Shown here piece by piece: positions 1 through 11,511 of a stretch of DNA of 64,000 nucleotides. Each line of letters starts with the position of its first letter. Within the stretch, counting starts at the first letter, position 1. Under the pieces are notes generated by a model, which worked only from the letters and a program-made list of their open reading frames with translations, had not been told where the DNA came from and ran no database searches. The translations under genes and the position numbers were made by a program. The DNA is from Isoetes taiwanensis (Eukaryota > Streptophyta > Lycopodiopsida > Isoetales > Isoetaceae), in assembly GCA_021234155.1 (NCBI GenBank), contig JAJEKV010000079.1:4736417-4800416 (forward strand), written 5' to 3'.

Positions 1-33
1 GGGATGTGCAATAGCCAAAATTTCATCCCACTT

Positions 34-1745
34 GGCTCAAACATGCCACCTAGGCTCAACACTAAGGTGGCCCCAACATGCCAAGGTGGCTCCAACATGC
101 CACACCGGCTCTAACATGCCATGCGGGCTCCAACATGCCAAGGTGGCTCAAACATGCCACATGTGCTCCAACATGCCCCCTGGGCTCCAACATGCCAAGG
201 TCCATGTAGCTCAAACATGCCACCTAGGCACCAACATGCCACCTAGGCTCAAACATGCCAAGGTGGCACAAACATGCCAAGGTGGCTCACAACATGCCAC
301 CTAGGCTCCAACATGCCACCTTGGCTCAAACATGCCAAGGTCGCGCAAACATGCCAAGATAGGTCAAACATGCCACGGGCTCCAACATGCCACATAGGCT
401 CCAACATGCCAAGGTGGCTCAAACATGCCAAAATGGCCACGGGGGCTCCAACATGCCACCTAGGCTCCAACATGCCAAGCTGGCTCAAACATGCCAAGGT
501 GGCTCACAACATGCCACCTAGGCTCCAACATGCCAAGGTGGTTCAAACATGCCACTTAGGCTCCAACATGCCACCTTGGCTCCAACATGCCAAGGTGGCT
601 CAAGCATGCCACCTAGGCACCAACATGCCACCTAGGCTCAAAAATGCCAAGGTGGCTCAAACATGCCACCTAGGCTCCAACATGACAAGGTGGCTCAAAC
701 ATGCCACGTGGGCTCCAACATGCCACATAAGCTCCAACATGCAAGGTGGCTCAAACATGCCACGTGGGCTCCACCATGCCACCTAGGCTCCAATATGCCA
801 AGGTGGCTCAAACATGCCATGTCGACTCCAACATGCCACCTAGGCTCCAACATGCCAAGGTGGCTCAAGCATGCCACCTAGGCACCAACATGCCACCTAG
901 GCTCAAATGTGCCAAGGTGGCTCAAACATGTCACGCTGGCTCCAACATGCCACCTAGGCTCCAACATGCCAAGGTGGCTCAAACATACCACCCAGGCCCC
1001 TAACATGCCAAGGTGTCTCAAACATGCCATGTGGGCTCCAACATGCCACCTAGGCTCCAACGCATAGGCACCAACATGCCACCTAGGCTCAAACATACCA
1101 AGGTGGCTAAAACATGCCATGTGAGCTCCAACATACCAAGGTGGCTCAAACATGCCAAGGTGGCTCACAACATGCCACCTAGGATCCAACATGCCAAGGT
1201 GGCTCCAACATGCCACCTTGGCTCCAACATGCCAAGGTGGCTCAAGCATGCCAACTATGCACCAACATGCCACCTAGGCTCAAACATTCCAAGGTGGCTC
1301 AAACATGTCAAGGTGGCTCAAACGTGCCCGCGCTGGGCTCCAACAAGCCAAGGTGGCTCAAAACATGCCAAGGTGGATCAACCATGCCATCTAGGCTCCA
1401 ACATGCCAAGGTGGCTCAAGCATGCCATGTGGGCTCCAACAGGCCACCTAGGTTCCAAGATGCCAAGGTGGATCAAACATGCCATCTAGGCTCCAACATG
1501 ACAAGGTGGCTCAAGCATGCCATGTTGGCTCCAACATGCCACCTAGGTTCCAACATGCCAAGGTGGCTCAAACATGCCACCTAGGCTCCAACATGACAAG
1601 GTGGCTCAAACATGCCACCTAGGCTCAAACATGCCAAGGTGGCTCAAACATGCCAACGTGGGCTCCAACATGCCACCTAGGCTCCAACATGCCAAGGTGG
1701 CTCACGCATGCCACCTAGGCTCAAGCATGCCACTTAGGCACTCCA
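34..1745 (+). repeat. Tandem array of a degenerate 19-bp unit (array 1)
   Basis: About 90 head-to-tail units alternate between two flavours, CACCTAGGCTCCAACATGC and CAAGGTGGCTCAAACATGC, giving a 38-bp higher-order pair in many places. Some units carry a CACGTG or CCATGTGG variant. Neither flavour contains a stop codon, and 19 is not a multiple of 3, so the array reads open in several frames on both strands and always spells the same 19-residue pattern. I read those open frames as by-products of the repeat, not genes. The same unit recurs inverted at 3823-4715 and direct at 36874-37428. Confidence 0.95.
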
Positions 1746-1884
1746 AGTGGTGACATGGCATACCAAGTAAGCAAGGCCAAGTTTTGACTAGGCCAAAAAT
1801 GAAAAGATGTCCATCTTTGGTCTTTTCATTGGGTGATGTTGGCAAATTTTGGGTGGCATGGCTAGATGGTGGTGACGTGGACAT
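1746..1884. other. Spacer between array 1 and the palindrome arm
   Basis: This is non-repetitive sequence between the 19-bp array and the inverted repeat. It has no counterpart next to the right-hand array, so the two halves of the locus are not fully symmetric here. I see no gene in it. Confidence 0.5.
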
Positions 1885-2988
1885 GATGACTAGGACTTTA
1901 TGCAAGAAATATGATAACCTTTGGAATTTTTGGTAGAGGAGTTTGGCAATGGATAGAATAGAGGGATCTTGAAGAACTTAAAGCGCTGACATCCTTCGTC
2001 AAATGGAACCAAGACAGGACTTTGCATGGCTTCCTCACCAGAGGGGAGAGGCCAGACCCCAGGAGACGGACCTCAGAAAGGCTGCCGAGGCAGCCTTTCC
2101 TGCCATCGCTCCTCCGAGAGGGTAAATGCCAGTGCCCCCACTCCCAGAGCTCAGTTTCCCCAAGTGTAGACACCCAAGTGTTTTGTCGTTCGGGCAGTAC
2201 AAAGGCTCCATAATGGAGATTCGACTTCACCATGCCATCCGGAATGGCGAAATTACTCTAGGGACCAAGTTACACGCTCATTTTTTGCAATGAAAAAAAC
2301 ACGAACCCTCTACATGGCAGTATTCTGCAACCATCTCTTAGACCAATTGACTACGAACATGTTGGACATGAGCTACTTTGGCGCTTCTTGAAAAAGGGGT
2401 AGTCTTCTGTCCACGAAACTTGGTCTCCAGGGTAATTTCAACGTTTTGAGTCCATTGGCAAAGTCAGTTCACAGTTCCGGAGTGGGAAAGTTGCCCGTCC
2501 GTGGCCAGGGTTCTTTGGGAGAGGACCTTTGGGACGAACTGCCTCCAGAAGGTTTTAAAGGTCCATCTTCTGGCTTCAACACCCTCCCTCTACATGATGA
2601 CATTATGCAAGGTCACGGTGAATCGACCGGGATATAGCCTCAAAGCGTAAACCACATTGTGTTGCTAGGTTATTGAAGGGTTTTACGTTATGGGGGATTC
2701 GAGTTTTAATCGGTTGCACTTGGGACATGGTTGAGAAGCAATTGAAAACATGAAGCAATAAGGCCCGATGGAATGGGGTTTGGAGTTATCCTCCTCGGTG
2801 TGGCAATTAGAAGTCAAGAGCACCTTTGTAGTAGCAAAATTGTTTGGGATCATTCGGGATGGACAATAGATCCAAACTCTATTATTTTAGTTGCCATGGC
2901 TCCACATGTGTTTTAGAAAAGTTGCACCTAGGTATCCAAAAAAGCGACCCGCGTTTTGGCCTCCAAACGTAAACCCCGTGTGTTGCTA
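1885..2988. repeat. Left arm of a large imperfect inverted repeat
   Basis: The reverse complement of this arm reads through 2989-3822. Shared blocks include the segment ending in ATGATAACCTTTGGAATTTT (1910s) against its complement near 3780, the block at 2290-2400 against 3600-3650, and the centre, where CGTTTTGGCCTCCAAACG (2952) mirrors the copy ending at 3025. The arm carries one 240-bp segment that the right arm lacks. Homologous sequence is arranged as direct tandem copies at 37773-39070. Confidence 0.85.
1940..2179. other. Segment present only in the left palindrome arm
   Basis: The two arms align up to TAGAGG (1939) and resume at TTTTGTCGTTCGGG (about 2180); in the right arm these are directly adjacent (about 3757-3772). 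The extra 240 bp is richer in G and C than its surroundings and includes the mirrored GGCAGCCTTTCCTGCC-like stretch near 2090. It may be an insertion in this arm or a deletion from the other; no target duplication is obvious. Confidence 0.6.
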
Positions 2989-3822
2989 GGTTATTGTAGG
3001 GTTTTGCGTTTTGGAGGCCAAAACGTGGTTGTTTTCTTAAATAACTAGGTGCACCTTTCTAAACATGCATGTAGAGCCATGGCAACCGAAATAACGAAGT
3101 TTGGATCCCTAGGCCATCCCTAATGATCCCAAATAATTTTGCTGCGCAAAAGGCTTTTTGACTTCTAATTGCCACCCGGGAGGAGGATAACTCAAACCCA
3201 TTCCATCGGGCCTTATTGCTTCATGTTTTCAATGCGACTTCTCAACCATGTCCTGGCAACCGACTCGACCCCATAATGTAAACCCTTCAATAACCTAGGC
3301 AACACCGCGGTTTACGTTTTGAGGCTATATACTATATCGGTTCGACCGGGGATCTTGCACAATGTCATCAATGTGAGAGGAGAGTGTTGATGCCGGAAGA
3401 TGGACCTTTAAAACCTTCCCCGGATTACCCCAAAGGTCCTCTCCGAAAGAACCACGCCCGCGGATGGGCAACTTTCCCACTCGGGCCGTGGAACTCCACC
3501 AATGGACTCAAAAACGTTGATGTTACCTTGGAGACCAAGTTTAGGTGGGCGAAGACTACCCCTTTTCCAAGAAGCGCCAAAGTAGCTCATGTCCAATTAG
3601 TCTAAGAGATGGCTGCGAGAATACTGCTATGTAGAGGGTTCGTGTTTCTTTCGTTGCCAAAAATGACCGTGTAACTTGGTCCCAAGGGTATTTTCGGATG
3701 GCATGGCGAAGTCGAATCTCCATTCCAGAGCCTTTGTACTACCCGAACGACAAAATGCCTCTATAAAAAATTCCAAAGGTTATCATATTTCTTGCATGAA
3801 GTCCTAGTCATCATGCCCACAT
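2989..3822. repeat. Right arm of the large imperfect inverted repeat
   Basis: This is the reverse complement of 1885-2988 without the 240-bp segment. It ends at AGTCCTAGTCATCATG, which mirrors CATGATGACTAGGACT at 1891, and is followed directly by the inverted 19-bp array. The overall plan (array, arm, arm, inverted array) is that of a foldback element with long modular inverted termini. No transposase is encoded here. Confidence 0.85.
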
Positions 3823-4715
3823 GGCATGTTTGAGCACCTTGGCATTTTTGAGCCACCTTGGCATGTTGGAGCCTAGGTGGCATGTTGGAGCCACCTTGGC
3901 ATGTTTGAGCCACCTTGGCATGTTTGAGCCTAGGTGGCATGTTGGTGCCTAGGTGGCATCACCTTGGCATGTTGGAGCCTAGGTGGCATGTTGGAGCCCG
4001 CATGGCATGTTTGAGCCACCTTGGCATGTTTGAGCCGAGTGGCATGTTTGAGCCACCTTGGCATGTTGGAGCCTAGGTGGCATGTTGGGAGCCCACGTGG
4101 CATGCTTGAGCCATCTTGGCATGTTGGAGCTTAGGTAGCATGTTGGAGCCCACATGGCATGTTTTAGCCACCTTGGCATTTTTGAGCCACCTTGGCATGT
4201 TGGAGCCTAGGTGGCATGTTGGAGCCACCTTGCCATGTTTGAGCCTAGGTGGCATGTTGGTGCCTAGGTGGCATCACCTTGGCATGTTGGAGCCTAGGTG
4301 GGTGGCATGTTGGAGCCGCGCATGGCATGTTTGAGCCACCTTGGCATGTTGGAGCCTAGGTGGCATGTTGGGGCCCACGTGGCATGCACCTTGGCATGTT
4401 GGAGCTTAGGTGGCATGTTGGAGCCCACATGGCATGTTTGAGCCACCTTGGCATGTTAGGGCCTAGGTGGTATGTTTGAGCCACCTCGGCATGTTTGAGC
4501 CTAGTGGCATGTTTGAGCCACCTTGGCATGTTGGAGCCTAGGTGGCATGTTGGGAGCCCACGTGGAGGTGGCATGTTGGACCCCGCGTGGCACGTTTGAG
4601 CCACCTTGACATGTTTGAGCCACCTTGGCATGTTTGAGCCTAAGTGGCATGTTGGTGCCTAGGTGGCTCAAGCATGCCAAGGTGGCTCAAACATGCCAAG
4701 GTGGCTCAAACATGT
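3823..4715 (-). repeat. Inverted 19-bp array (array 2)
   Basis: About 47 units of the array-1 motif in reverse orientation (GCATGTTGGAGCCTAGGTGG and GCATGTTTGAGCCACCTTGG). The last few units, from about 4664, switch back to the forward orientation (CTCAAGCATGCCAAGGTGG), so there is a small inversion or template switch at the outer edge. Open frames here are by-products of the repeat. Confidence 0.95.
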
Positions 4716-7700
4716 CACCACTGGGGTTTTTGGATGGCATTCTTGGCAATGGTTCTAAAAAGAAAGATGGCTTGCCATTTGTAGGGGCCGGATAAGTCGC
4801 GGTAGCTTCGTTTGCATGCCAAAACTCCAGCCCCTGCTCCAATCTTTGAAACTTTGCTCCTAGTGCGGATCGATTAGGGGCGGCGGCTTGATTGTGGAAA
4901 ACTAAGCGGCGCATTCCTGAGGGTGTGCACTGGACTGGATAGTGTTAAAACCAAAGGCTGCATTGCCACGGTGTTTGTCGCTTTGGTGAGGGCATTGCGG
5001 CTGGAGATTGAATCCTCCGTAGAACAAGGAGGATTTATTTCTTTTGTGTCTTTATTTCTTTTGTTTTATTTCTTTGTTTCTCTTGTCTTGTTTCTTTCAC
5101 AAAGGTCGGATTGGAGGCAATGTGAATCTGATGCAGAATGTCAAAGGCAGTTGGAGATTCATTCCGGCTTTGCGGCCATTGCGGTCTGGAGATGCAAAAC
5201 ATATGGCAAGGAAAGTTTTTAGCTGTTTGTTTGATTCAAAAGTTCTTGCCTCCTCAAATGCTCCAAATAAGCTATGATGTAATTATCTTTAGGACCTAAA
5301 ATGCGAGTTGGGCATTTATTTTGATAAGTAAAACTTGGGTAAGACATTGCAGTTGCGCTCAAATTCGTCTTTTCGGCAAGAGCCAACATCATATTTACAT
5401 ATGCATATCTTAGTTGGAGATTCTAATTGGTCTGGCTGAAATTCTTTCCACCCGGTCTGCGATTAGCTTGACCATTGGGTTCCATGTTTTTGCCCTCAAA
5501 ATTTTCCAAGCGTGCATAGACCATTGTGCACTTTTGCACCATTAAAAGTTGCACATGGAACTCCAGTGAAAAAATCGAGGGTCGTTGATCTGGCACAATG
5601 GAGGGGATATTTGTCAGATCAATGTTCCACAAACAATATAAAAAACATCCCATTAGTAGATTATTATAGGTTGAAAATTTGAGAATTAAAATATGTGTAA
5701 AAAATTGCCCCATCAAAGTGAGAATAACGGTCAGTTGGACGAAGATAAATGGCCCGGATGGTGATCTTAGTACTATGATCTTATTGGCTCTATCTTTTAA
5801 CGCTTGCAGTTCTTGACAATAGAGATGGACGGTGAAGATCATGATCCTTGTCCTATGATCTTATTGGGTAAAAAATGAAGGGCTGAGATTTCTTTGCCGC
5901 CATTGCTTTCTTCGCCGTCATTGCTTTCTTTCTCCAGCTATGGCGCTGCTTGTGCTTTCTTTCTCCAGCTATGGCGCCATATGCAGTGCTATGGCGTGTC
6001 TTATACCCATGGCTTGCTTGTGCATGGTGAGATTAGAAACAAAAACGAAGAAGAAAAATGATCGGATTCAAGGCAGGATGAGCAGGCGAGAATCGAACTG
6101 ATCTGCAATTTATCCTTAAGGGAACATAGGTCGGGATCCGGATCTGCTGTGGAATCAAAGGGGGCCGAGTCAAACTGTAATAGACAGGTCCAGATTGACA
6201 AAAGGGTCGCTTGCCACAAAATGGGCTATCGGAGACACTGTTCTAGAAGAAATCTATCAGTTAGTGCATGGCAGGAAATATTCAGGAACATTTTCATATT
6301 CATTCTTTTCTCACCATTCTTTTTTGTTCCATTCTTTTCTATGTTCCATTCTTTTCTCTGTTCATTATTTTCTTACAGCTTTTTGAAATCCGGCTCTCCT
6401 CCATTCTTTCTCACCTTGAACGTTCTTCATATCTGCATTTTTTAGTGATGGAAAAATTGTTCCCCTGGCTCCCATTCCTTTTTGTGGTTCGAAGCAGCAA
6501 GGGCCGCGCCTATTTCTTGCATTAATACGTGGAAGACACCTTATTTAATAAGCTGGATGTTTTCTATACATAAACCCCTACCTGTGAGCTACAGGTTTAT
6601 GGTTATTTCCTGATTTTCCATGTGCCAGCTGCTTCTCTTTTGCAGCATTCATTATCGCTGCGTCATTTTGAGTGGGATCATCCTTCTGAACCATTTTGAG
6701 TGGGATCATCGACGATGGTAGCCCATCATGGTGGCTGTTGCCGCTGCCTCAGGAAGTCAGAATCCACATCAACGATTCCCAATACACATGGCGAATATTT
6801 CTGCTCAGGAAAAACTCAAATACAAATACGATTCCCAATACAAATGGCGTATTTTATAAAGCTCAAGGAAAAACTAATCCGTTGATCATCCGGAGGTACT
6901 TTTTATTGTTTATTGTTTATGTTTTTGCGAAGAAGTTCTTGCATGTTAAGTCAGCCAGGCTAGTTACAGAGCATTCATGGCCCTTTAGGTACATTGCAGG
7001 TTGAAGGAAGAAGATAGCGACAAATCTGGCCCGGTAAAGGATGTGAGGCGACATGGAACCCGGGGAATGCCCAATAAATGCTTCTGGTTGTGCCATTTCT
7101 GCTCCATTTTATGCTCCAATCTGCTCCAATATTCTTGATTCGGAATCCATCTTTCTGTCCTGAGCTGGGTCTATTTATGTAACTCATCTTCCGTTTAATT
7201 TTTGAGCTTTTCTTTTGTATCTGTTATTCTTCTTGGATTTAATTTTTTGTAAAAGCTGAATTGTTTATAACTTAACCATTAATTCAATATTTTTGAACCT
7301 TAACCATTGAATGTTTAACCATTGAATTTTAACTTAGATTGCAATCTATTATGTATGAATGAGAATGGAGATAACATGGCATTTTATGCCCTATGGACTT
7401 GTTTGGGTTCGATTCCCAAAAGGCTCTTTTTTTTACAATAAAAATTCATAATATATTAGCTTTTAAATTGTTGCCTATAGTAATTTTTTTTTTTAATGTG
7501 TGCCACGTGTCAACTTTTGATTGTTAGAAGATATATTAGATACAATACTTTATTTTTTTCCTATGTGTAATAATAATGCTTTTTTATTTTTAAAGTATGC
7601 CACATGTCCATATTTGATTAGTTAGAATAATGTTTTTTTTTTTTAAAAAGTGTGCCACGTGTTAATATCGATTAGTTAAACAACCACATTATAAATTCAC

Positions 7701-8239
7701 GTTTTTTTTTACATGTCCTTATTTTAAAAAAACAATAGCTAGATTCGAATAACACATGTAGTGTTTTGTAAATTAAAAAAAAGTCCATGCGTGATTTGTT
7801 TAATTTTTCAAAAACAACACTTGAAACGACGATGTCTATATCGAGAAAAAACACACTTGGAAAATATTATTTTTCTATTTCCTATGTGTTCTTTTCCTTG
7901 TAATCCTTTATTTCTAGTGTTGTAATTTAGTTCTTTAGGTGTAGTAAAATTAAAACCTACGCGTGCTATTTTAAAGATAAACAACGCATGGTTCCACAAA
8001 AAACAACAGTGAAGGAAAAAAGTACACGTTGACAAAAATTCAAAAAAACTATGTCAAATTTTTTTCTCTGCGTGGATTTTTTTTTGCCAAAAGACCATTT
8101 TATGGAAAATTCGCCAAAAACCACTTGTCTCTTTGTGCAAATCCGGATAAACGGGCCACGTGGATTTTTGGGGCCATTTTGGTGTTGTTTTTGGCATAAA
8201 ACAACACTTCCGTACAACTAAAAAACAACTGTGGACCAA
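4716..8239. other. No convincing gene; AT-rich, locally duplicated DNA
   Basis: Short open frames exist on both strands but none shows a recognisable domain or a splice-consistent series. Visible structures are a T-rich tract (5036-5100), duplicated motifs around 5895-5970 and 6665-6710 (ATTTTGAGTGGGATCATC twice), and an AT-rich 7400-8230 stretch in which AACAACACTTGAAA-like words recur, also found at 59155-59700. Confidence 0.6.
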
Positions 8240-8695
8240 AAATTGGGGTCAGTGTGATGAGATCTCTCGGCTCCACATTCTGAAGCATGGTAACCACCTT
8301 AAGGGGACCACCTTCTCAGTCCAGGAGGATCTTACTCCAGCCCAGCTTTGCCAAAGGACGGTGGAACTTTGCCGAGTCTACGAGGCTCGTTTGCAAAAAA
8401 AAATGGGTAGTGTACCGAGGATGACAAGCTCTTATACGGGATGAGTGCCTTCTAATCCCTAGGCGTTTGGTATCCAGTCTTTCCCAGCTGATTCTTATTG
8501 TAAAAAATTGAAACTTAAATGTCTGTTTATTTTGTGATGGGGATTAGCCCCCCCTCTTCGCTCGATGATGGGGGTTTGTCCCCCAGTTTTGATTTGGGCT
8601 TATGCCTTCCTTCTTATTTAGGTCCAATAACTCGATTGGGTTCTCGTGGACGATAAAAAGTTTATCTTTATCTTTATCTTTACCATGTGGTAACC
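8240..8695 (+). mobile_element. LINE-like 3' tail with a short coding remnant
   Basis: A coding-like stretch at 8265-8400 contains HGNHLKGTTFSVQEDLTPAQ, which resembles the C-terminal part of plant L1 ORF1/gag-type proteins (a short KG-T-F-V-EDLTP pattern). It is followed by about 250 bp of non-coding DNA that ends in a TTTATC microsatellite (8657-8683), as many LINE and SINE tails do. No reverse transcriptase is present, so this would be a strongly 5'-truncated copy. The assignment rests on a short motif and could be wrong; no target duplication was found. Confidence 0.35.
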
Positions 8696-9201
8696 ACTTT
8701 AATAATACCCTGTCTTCAAGAATCTAAGGAAAGTTTTAAGCAACTTAAGAGCATGAGACAATGTAAGAGAATCTTAAGGGACAACCTTAGGAAATTTCGA
8801 AGAATTTTGATGGCAATTTGGGAAGTAAAAAGGTATTCACATGGATCTTAATAGAATGTTAGAGAATCTTTTGCAATATATGATCTGGATACTGCCTAGG
8901 TTTGCTATAACACAAAAATATGCTTGCTATAGAGGACAATGTTAATGCAATTCTTACACATGGCTTTCTCAACTTTGAATTGGCTTTTGCTTTTGAAGTT
9001 CATTTTGAAGGGTCGGCCCATGCAATGGACTATGTACATTCCCTAAAATACATAGAGTTGTTTATAGAGTCTCAATGAGTATAAATCTAACAACACAATA
9101 TCTTGAATTTAGCATATGAAGCATTTTGGACAACAACAACTTTGCACTCTTGAACAGACAACGGTCAGCCTCGTATAGGCCCTAAATAAGAAGGGACTTG
9201 T
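8696..9201. other. No gene seen
   Basis: AT-rich sequence without a convincing open frame; several GAATCTTAAGGGA-like words preview the array at 10.2-10.6 kb. Confidence 0.5.
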
Positions 9202-9296
9202 ATATATATACAAGTATCTTGTTATTTAAGGACTATATTAGGTCGATGGTTGTTTGTTAGGTTTGGTATGAAGTTGTTATAGTGTAAAAGGGTCCT
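9202..9296. repeat. 95-bp direct repeat, copy 1
   Basis: This matches 10915-11009 at 94 of 95 positions by eye; the single difference is TTATTTAAGG here against TTAATTAAGG there. It begins in a short AT run and ends GGGTCCT. The pair brackets 1.6 kb that holds two tandem arrays. Confidence 0.9.
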
Positions 9297-9319
9297 ATAT
9301 ATGTTCTTATGTTTGTCCT

Positions 9320-9740
9320 CCTGAATCCGGCCGTTGATCCGAGATCCTACGGCTCACGTGGCTTTGGGACGTATCCTACGGCCCAGATGGCTTGGGAGTT
9401 TGTTTCAGATTATATGTAAGCGATCCTACGGTCCAGGTTGATCTGATCCTGATCGTCGGTTCGAGATCCTACGGCTCACGTTGCTTTGAGACACATCCTA
9501 CGGTGCACATGGCTTTGGGAATTATATGTAATCGATCCTATGGTCTAACTTGATCCGATCTTGATTGTCGATCCGAGATCTTATGGCTCACGTGGCTTGG
9601 CACATATCCTACGGTGCACATGACTTTGGGAATTATATGTAATAGATCGTATGGCTCATGTTGCTTTAATTATTGTCACATGGTGAGATCTCGACCCTTG
9701 ATTGGATCCAAGATCCTACGGCCCAGGTTGAATGCTCATC
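9320..9740. repeat. Tandem repeat of about 115-130 bp (GATCCTACGGCTCACG family)
   Basis: Four diverged copies carry the landmark CGAGATCCTACGGCTCACG or a close variant, near 9338, 9463, 9573 and 9707. Between landmarks the order ATCCTACGGTGCACATGGC, then GGGAATTATATGTAATCGATC, is repeated. No coding potential is evident. Confidence 0.8.
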
Positions 9741-9884
9741 CCTTAGGAAAAGGCTTTTAAAATTTTTATATTGTGTGGGGGATTCTAACCCTGGCCATTG
9801 ACCCCCCAGCCCCCCATTCTAACCACTAGACGAAGCATTAATTCCATGAATAATTTATGTTTCAAATATACTTAAGGGTAATGT

Positions 9885-10620
9885 TCCCATTAAGATAAAA
9901 TAGACTATAACATTCTAGCTAGTTCAAGAAAGTTCTAGAATGTTCTGGAAGGCTCTAGAAAGAATCTTCTAGAAAGTTCTAGAACATAAGAGAATCTAGG
10001 GGGATCTAAGAAAATTCTTCCAGAAAGTTCCAAATTGTTCTAACAAGTTTTAGAATGTTCTAGAATGTAAGGGAATCTACGGGAATGTAAGGAAATCTAG
10101 GGAAATACTTCCAGAAAGTTCTAGAATATATTGAAAGTCTTAGAATGTTCCAGAAAGTCTTAGAATGTTCTAAAACATTCTAGAATGTAAAGGAATCCAG
10201 AAGAATCTAATAGAATCTAAGAAAATCTTATAAAATGTAAGAGAATCTAAGAAAATATTTACAAGCCTAAGGGAATCTCTTAAAATCTGGGGGATCTAAG
10301 GGAATCTTCATAAAATCTAGGGGAATCTAAGAAAATGTTGACGAAATCTTAGAGCATCTAGGGGAATCTTTATAGAATCTCTTTGAATCTCATGTAATGT
10401 AAGGGAACCTAGGGCAATCTCATAAAGTCTAAAGGGATCTAAGGGAATCTAAGGGGATATTCCTAGAATCTTGGAGAATCTACAAAAATCTAATGGAATC
10501 TAGAGGGAATCTTATAAAATTTAGAGGAATCTCCGCGAAACCTCCAAGAGAACCTTGGTAGAATCTTAGAGAATCTATGAATTCAGAGTATTCTCAAGAG
10601 ATTCTTTTAGAATGTAGGGC
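9885..10620. repeat. Array of TTCTAGAA-type words, containing perfect heat-shock-element arrays
   Basis: At 9923-9950 six alternating TTC/GAA triplets are spaced exactly 2 bp apart, the textbook heat-shock element (contiguous inverted nGAAn pentamers). Four more follow in a shifted phase at 9967-9984, with further partial ones to about 10190. From there the array drifts into AAGGGAATCTAAG-like units to about 10620. Whether any heat-shock factor binds is unknown; no intact gene lies close downstream. Confidence 0.8.
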
Positions 10621-10914
10621 ACGACAAGAACTTGCAGCATAGGAACATGCTAAAACTCGGACATGCACTGTAGGACGCATTAAATTTCTTGTATATATAT
10701 TATTATCTGCTGGCATCTACCACTAGGGGCGAAAAAAGTTCCATGCTTCAAAAATTTGACATAAAAGCTTATTTTCTGCTATATATATGGGCAACAACTC
10801 TAAACTATTCCTGATTCAAAATTTGTTTCCCAACAACAAATTTGCAGACATGCAGGCCTGTTTTTGGAGGCCAATTCAACTTAAGAAATCCATACATATT
10901 TATATTATGATATG

Positions 10915-11009
10915 ATATATATACAAGTATCTTGTTAATTAAGGACTATATTAGGTCGATGGTTGTTTGTTAGGTTTGGTATGAAGTTGTTATAGTGTAA
11001 AAGGGTCCT
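10915..11009. repeat. 95-bp direct repeat, copy 2
   Basis: Partner of 9202-9296, with one mismatch and the same orientation. The sequence flanking each copy is different, so the duplication is precise. Confidence 0.9.
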
Positions 11010-11373
11010 TGTCCCAAAGCACGAGAGGTAAATTGGATTTGTCATTCTAGATTGATTTATTGGTTCCAAGCAACTCAAATCGTACCTGTTCTGCATCTAG
11101 AACGTACATGTTCTGCATCTAGACCACCCCGTGGTAGGTTTAAAATGACTCATTATCAATGAACTTGTAGCATGCATATGCGACATGCCCACCAATTCAC
11201 CCATGGTCTATTTAGCATAGCCCATTGTATCATTAATCTGGAAAAGTTGTAAAGTTGCCCCAATCCTCCAATGGTTTTGAGTTGTATAGTTTTATAGGGT
11301 TACTTCTATCGTGGGGCAAATTTGCAGCAAAATATATATAGTGTGTGCATGCATGTATGCGAAATATTACACT

Positions 11374-11511
11374 ACCCTTTAGTATTTTGGTTTAAGGCAA
11401 ATTTAGGCTGGAGCGATATTTTGGTGTGCACCTATTTTGAACCCTTTAGTATTTTGGTTTTAAGACAAATTTAGGCTGGAGCGATATTTTGGTATGCACC
11501 TATTTTGAACG
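11374..11511. repeat. 68-bp tandem duplication
   Basis: Two adjacent copies run from ACCCTTTAGTATTTTGG to GCACCTATTTTGA, starting at about 11374 and 11440, with only a few differences. Confidence 0.85.

Noticed and set aside
32-1584. Long open frames inside the 19-bp arrays as protein genes
   Set aside because: They occur in several frames and on both strands with the same repeat pattern, which follows from a stop-free 19-bp unit.
34-4715. CRISPR-like array
   Set aside because: Units are contiguous and degenerate with no unique spacers, and the genome is eukaryotic.
9202-11009. 95-bp repeats as LTRs of a small retrotransposon
   Set aside because: They do not start TG/end CA, and no primer-binding site or polypurine tract is apparent.
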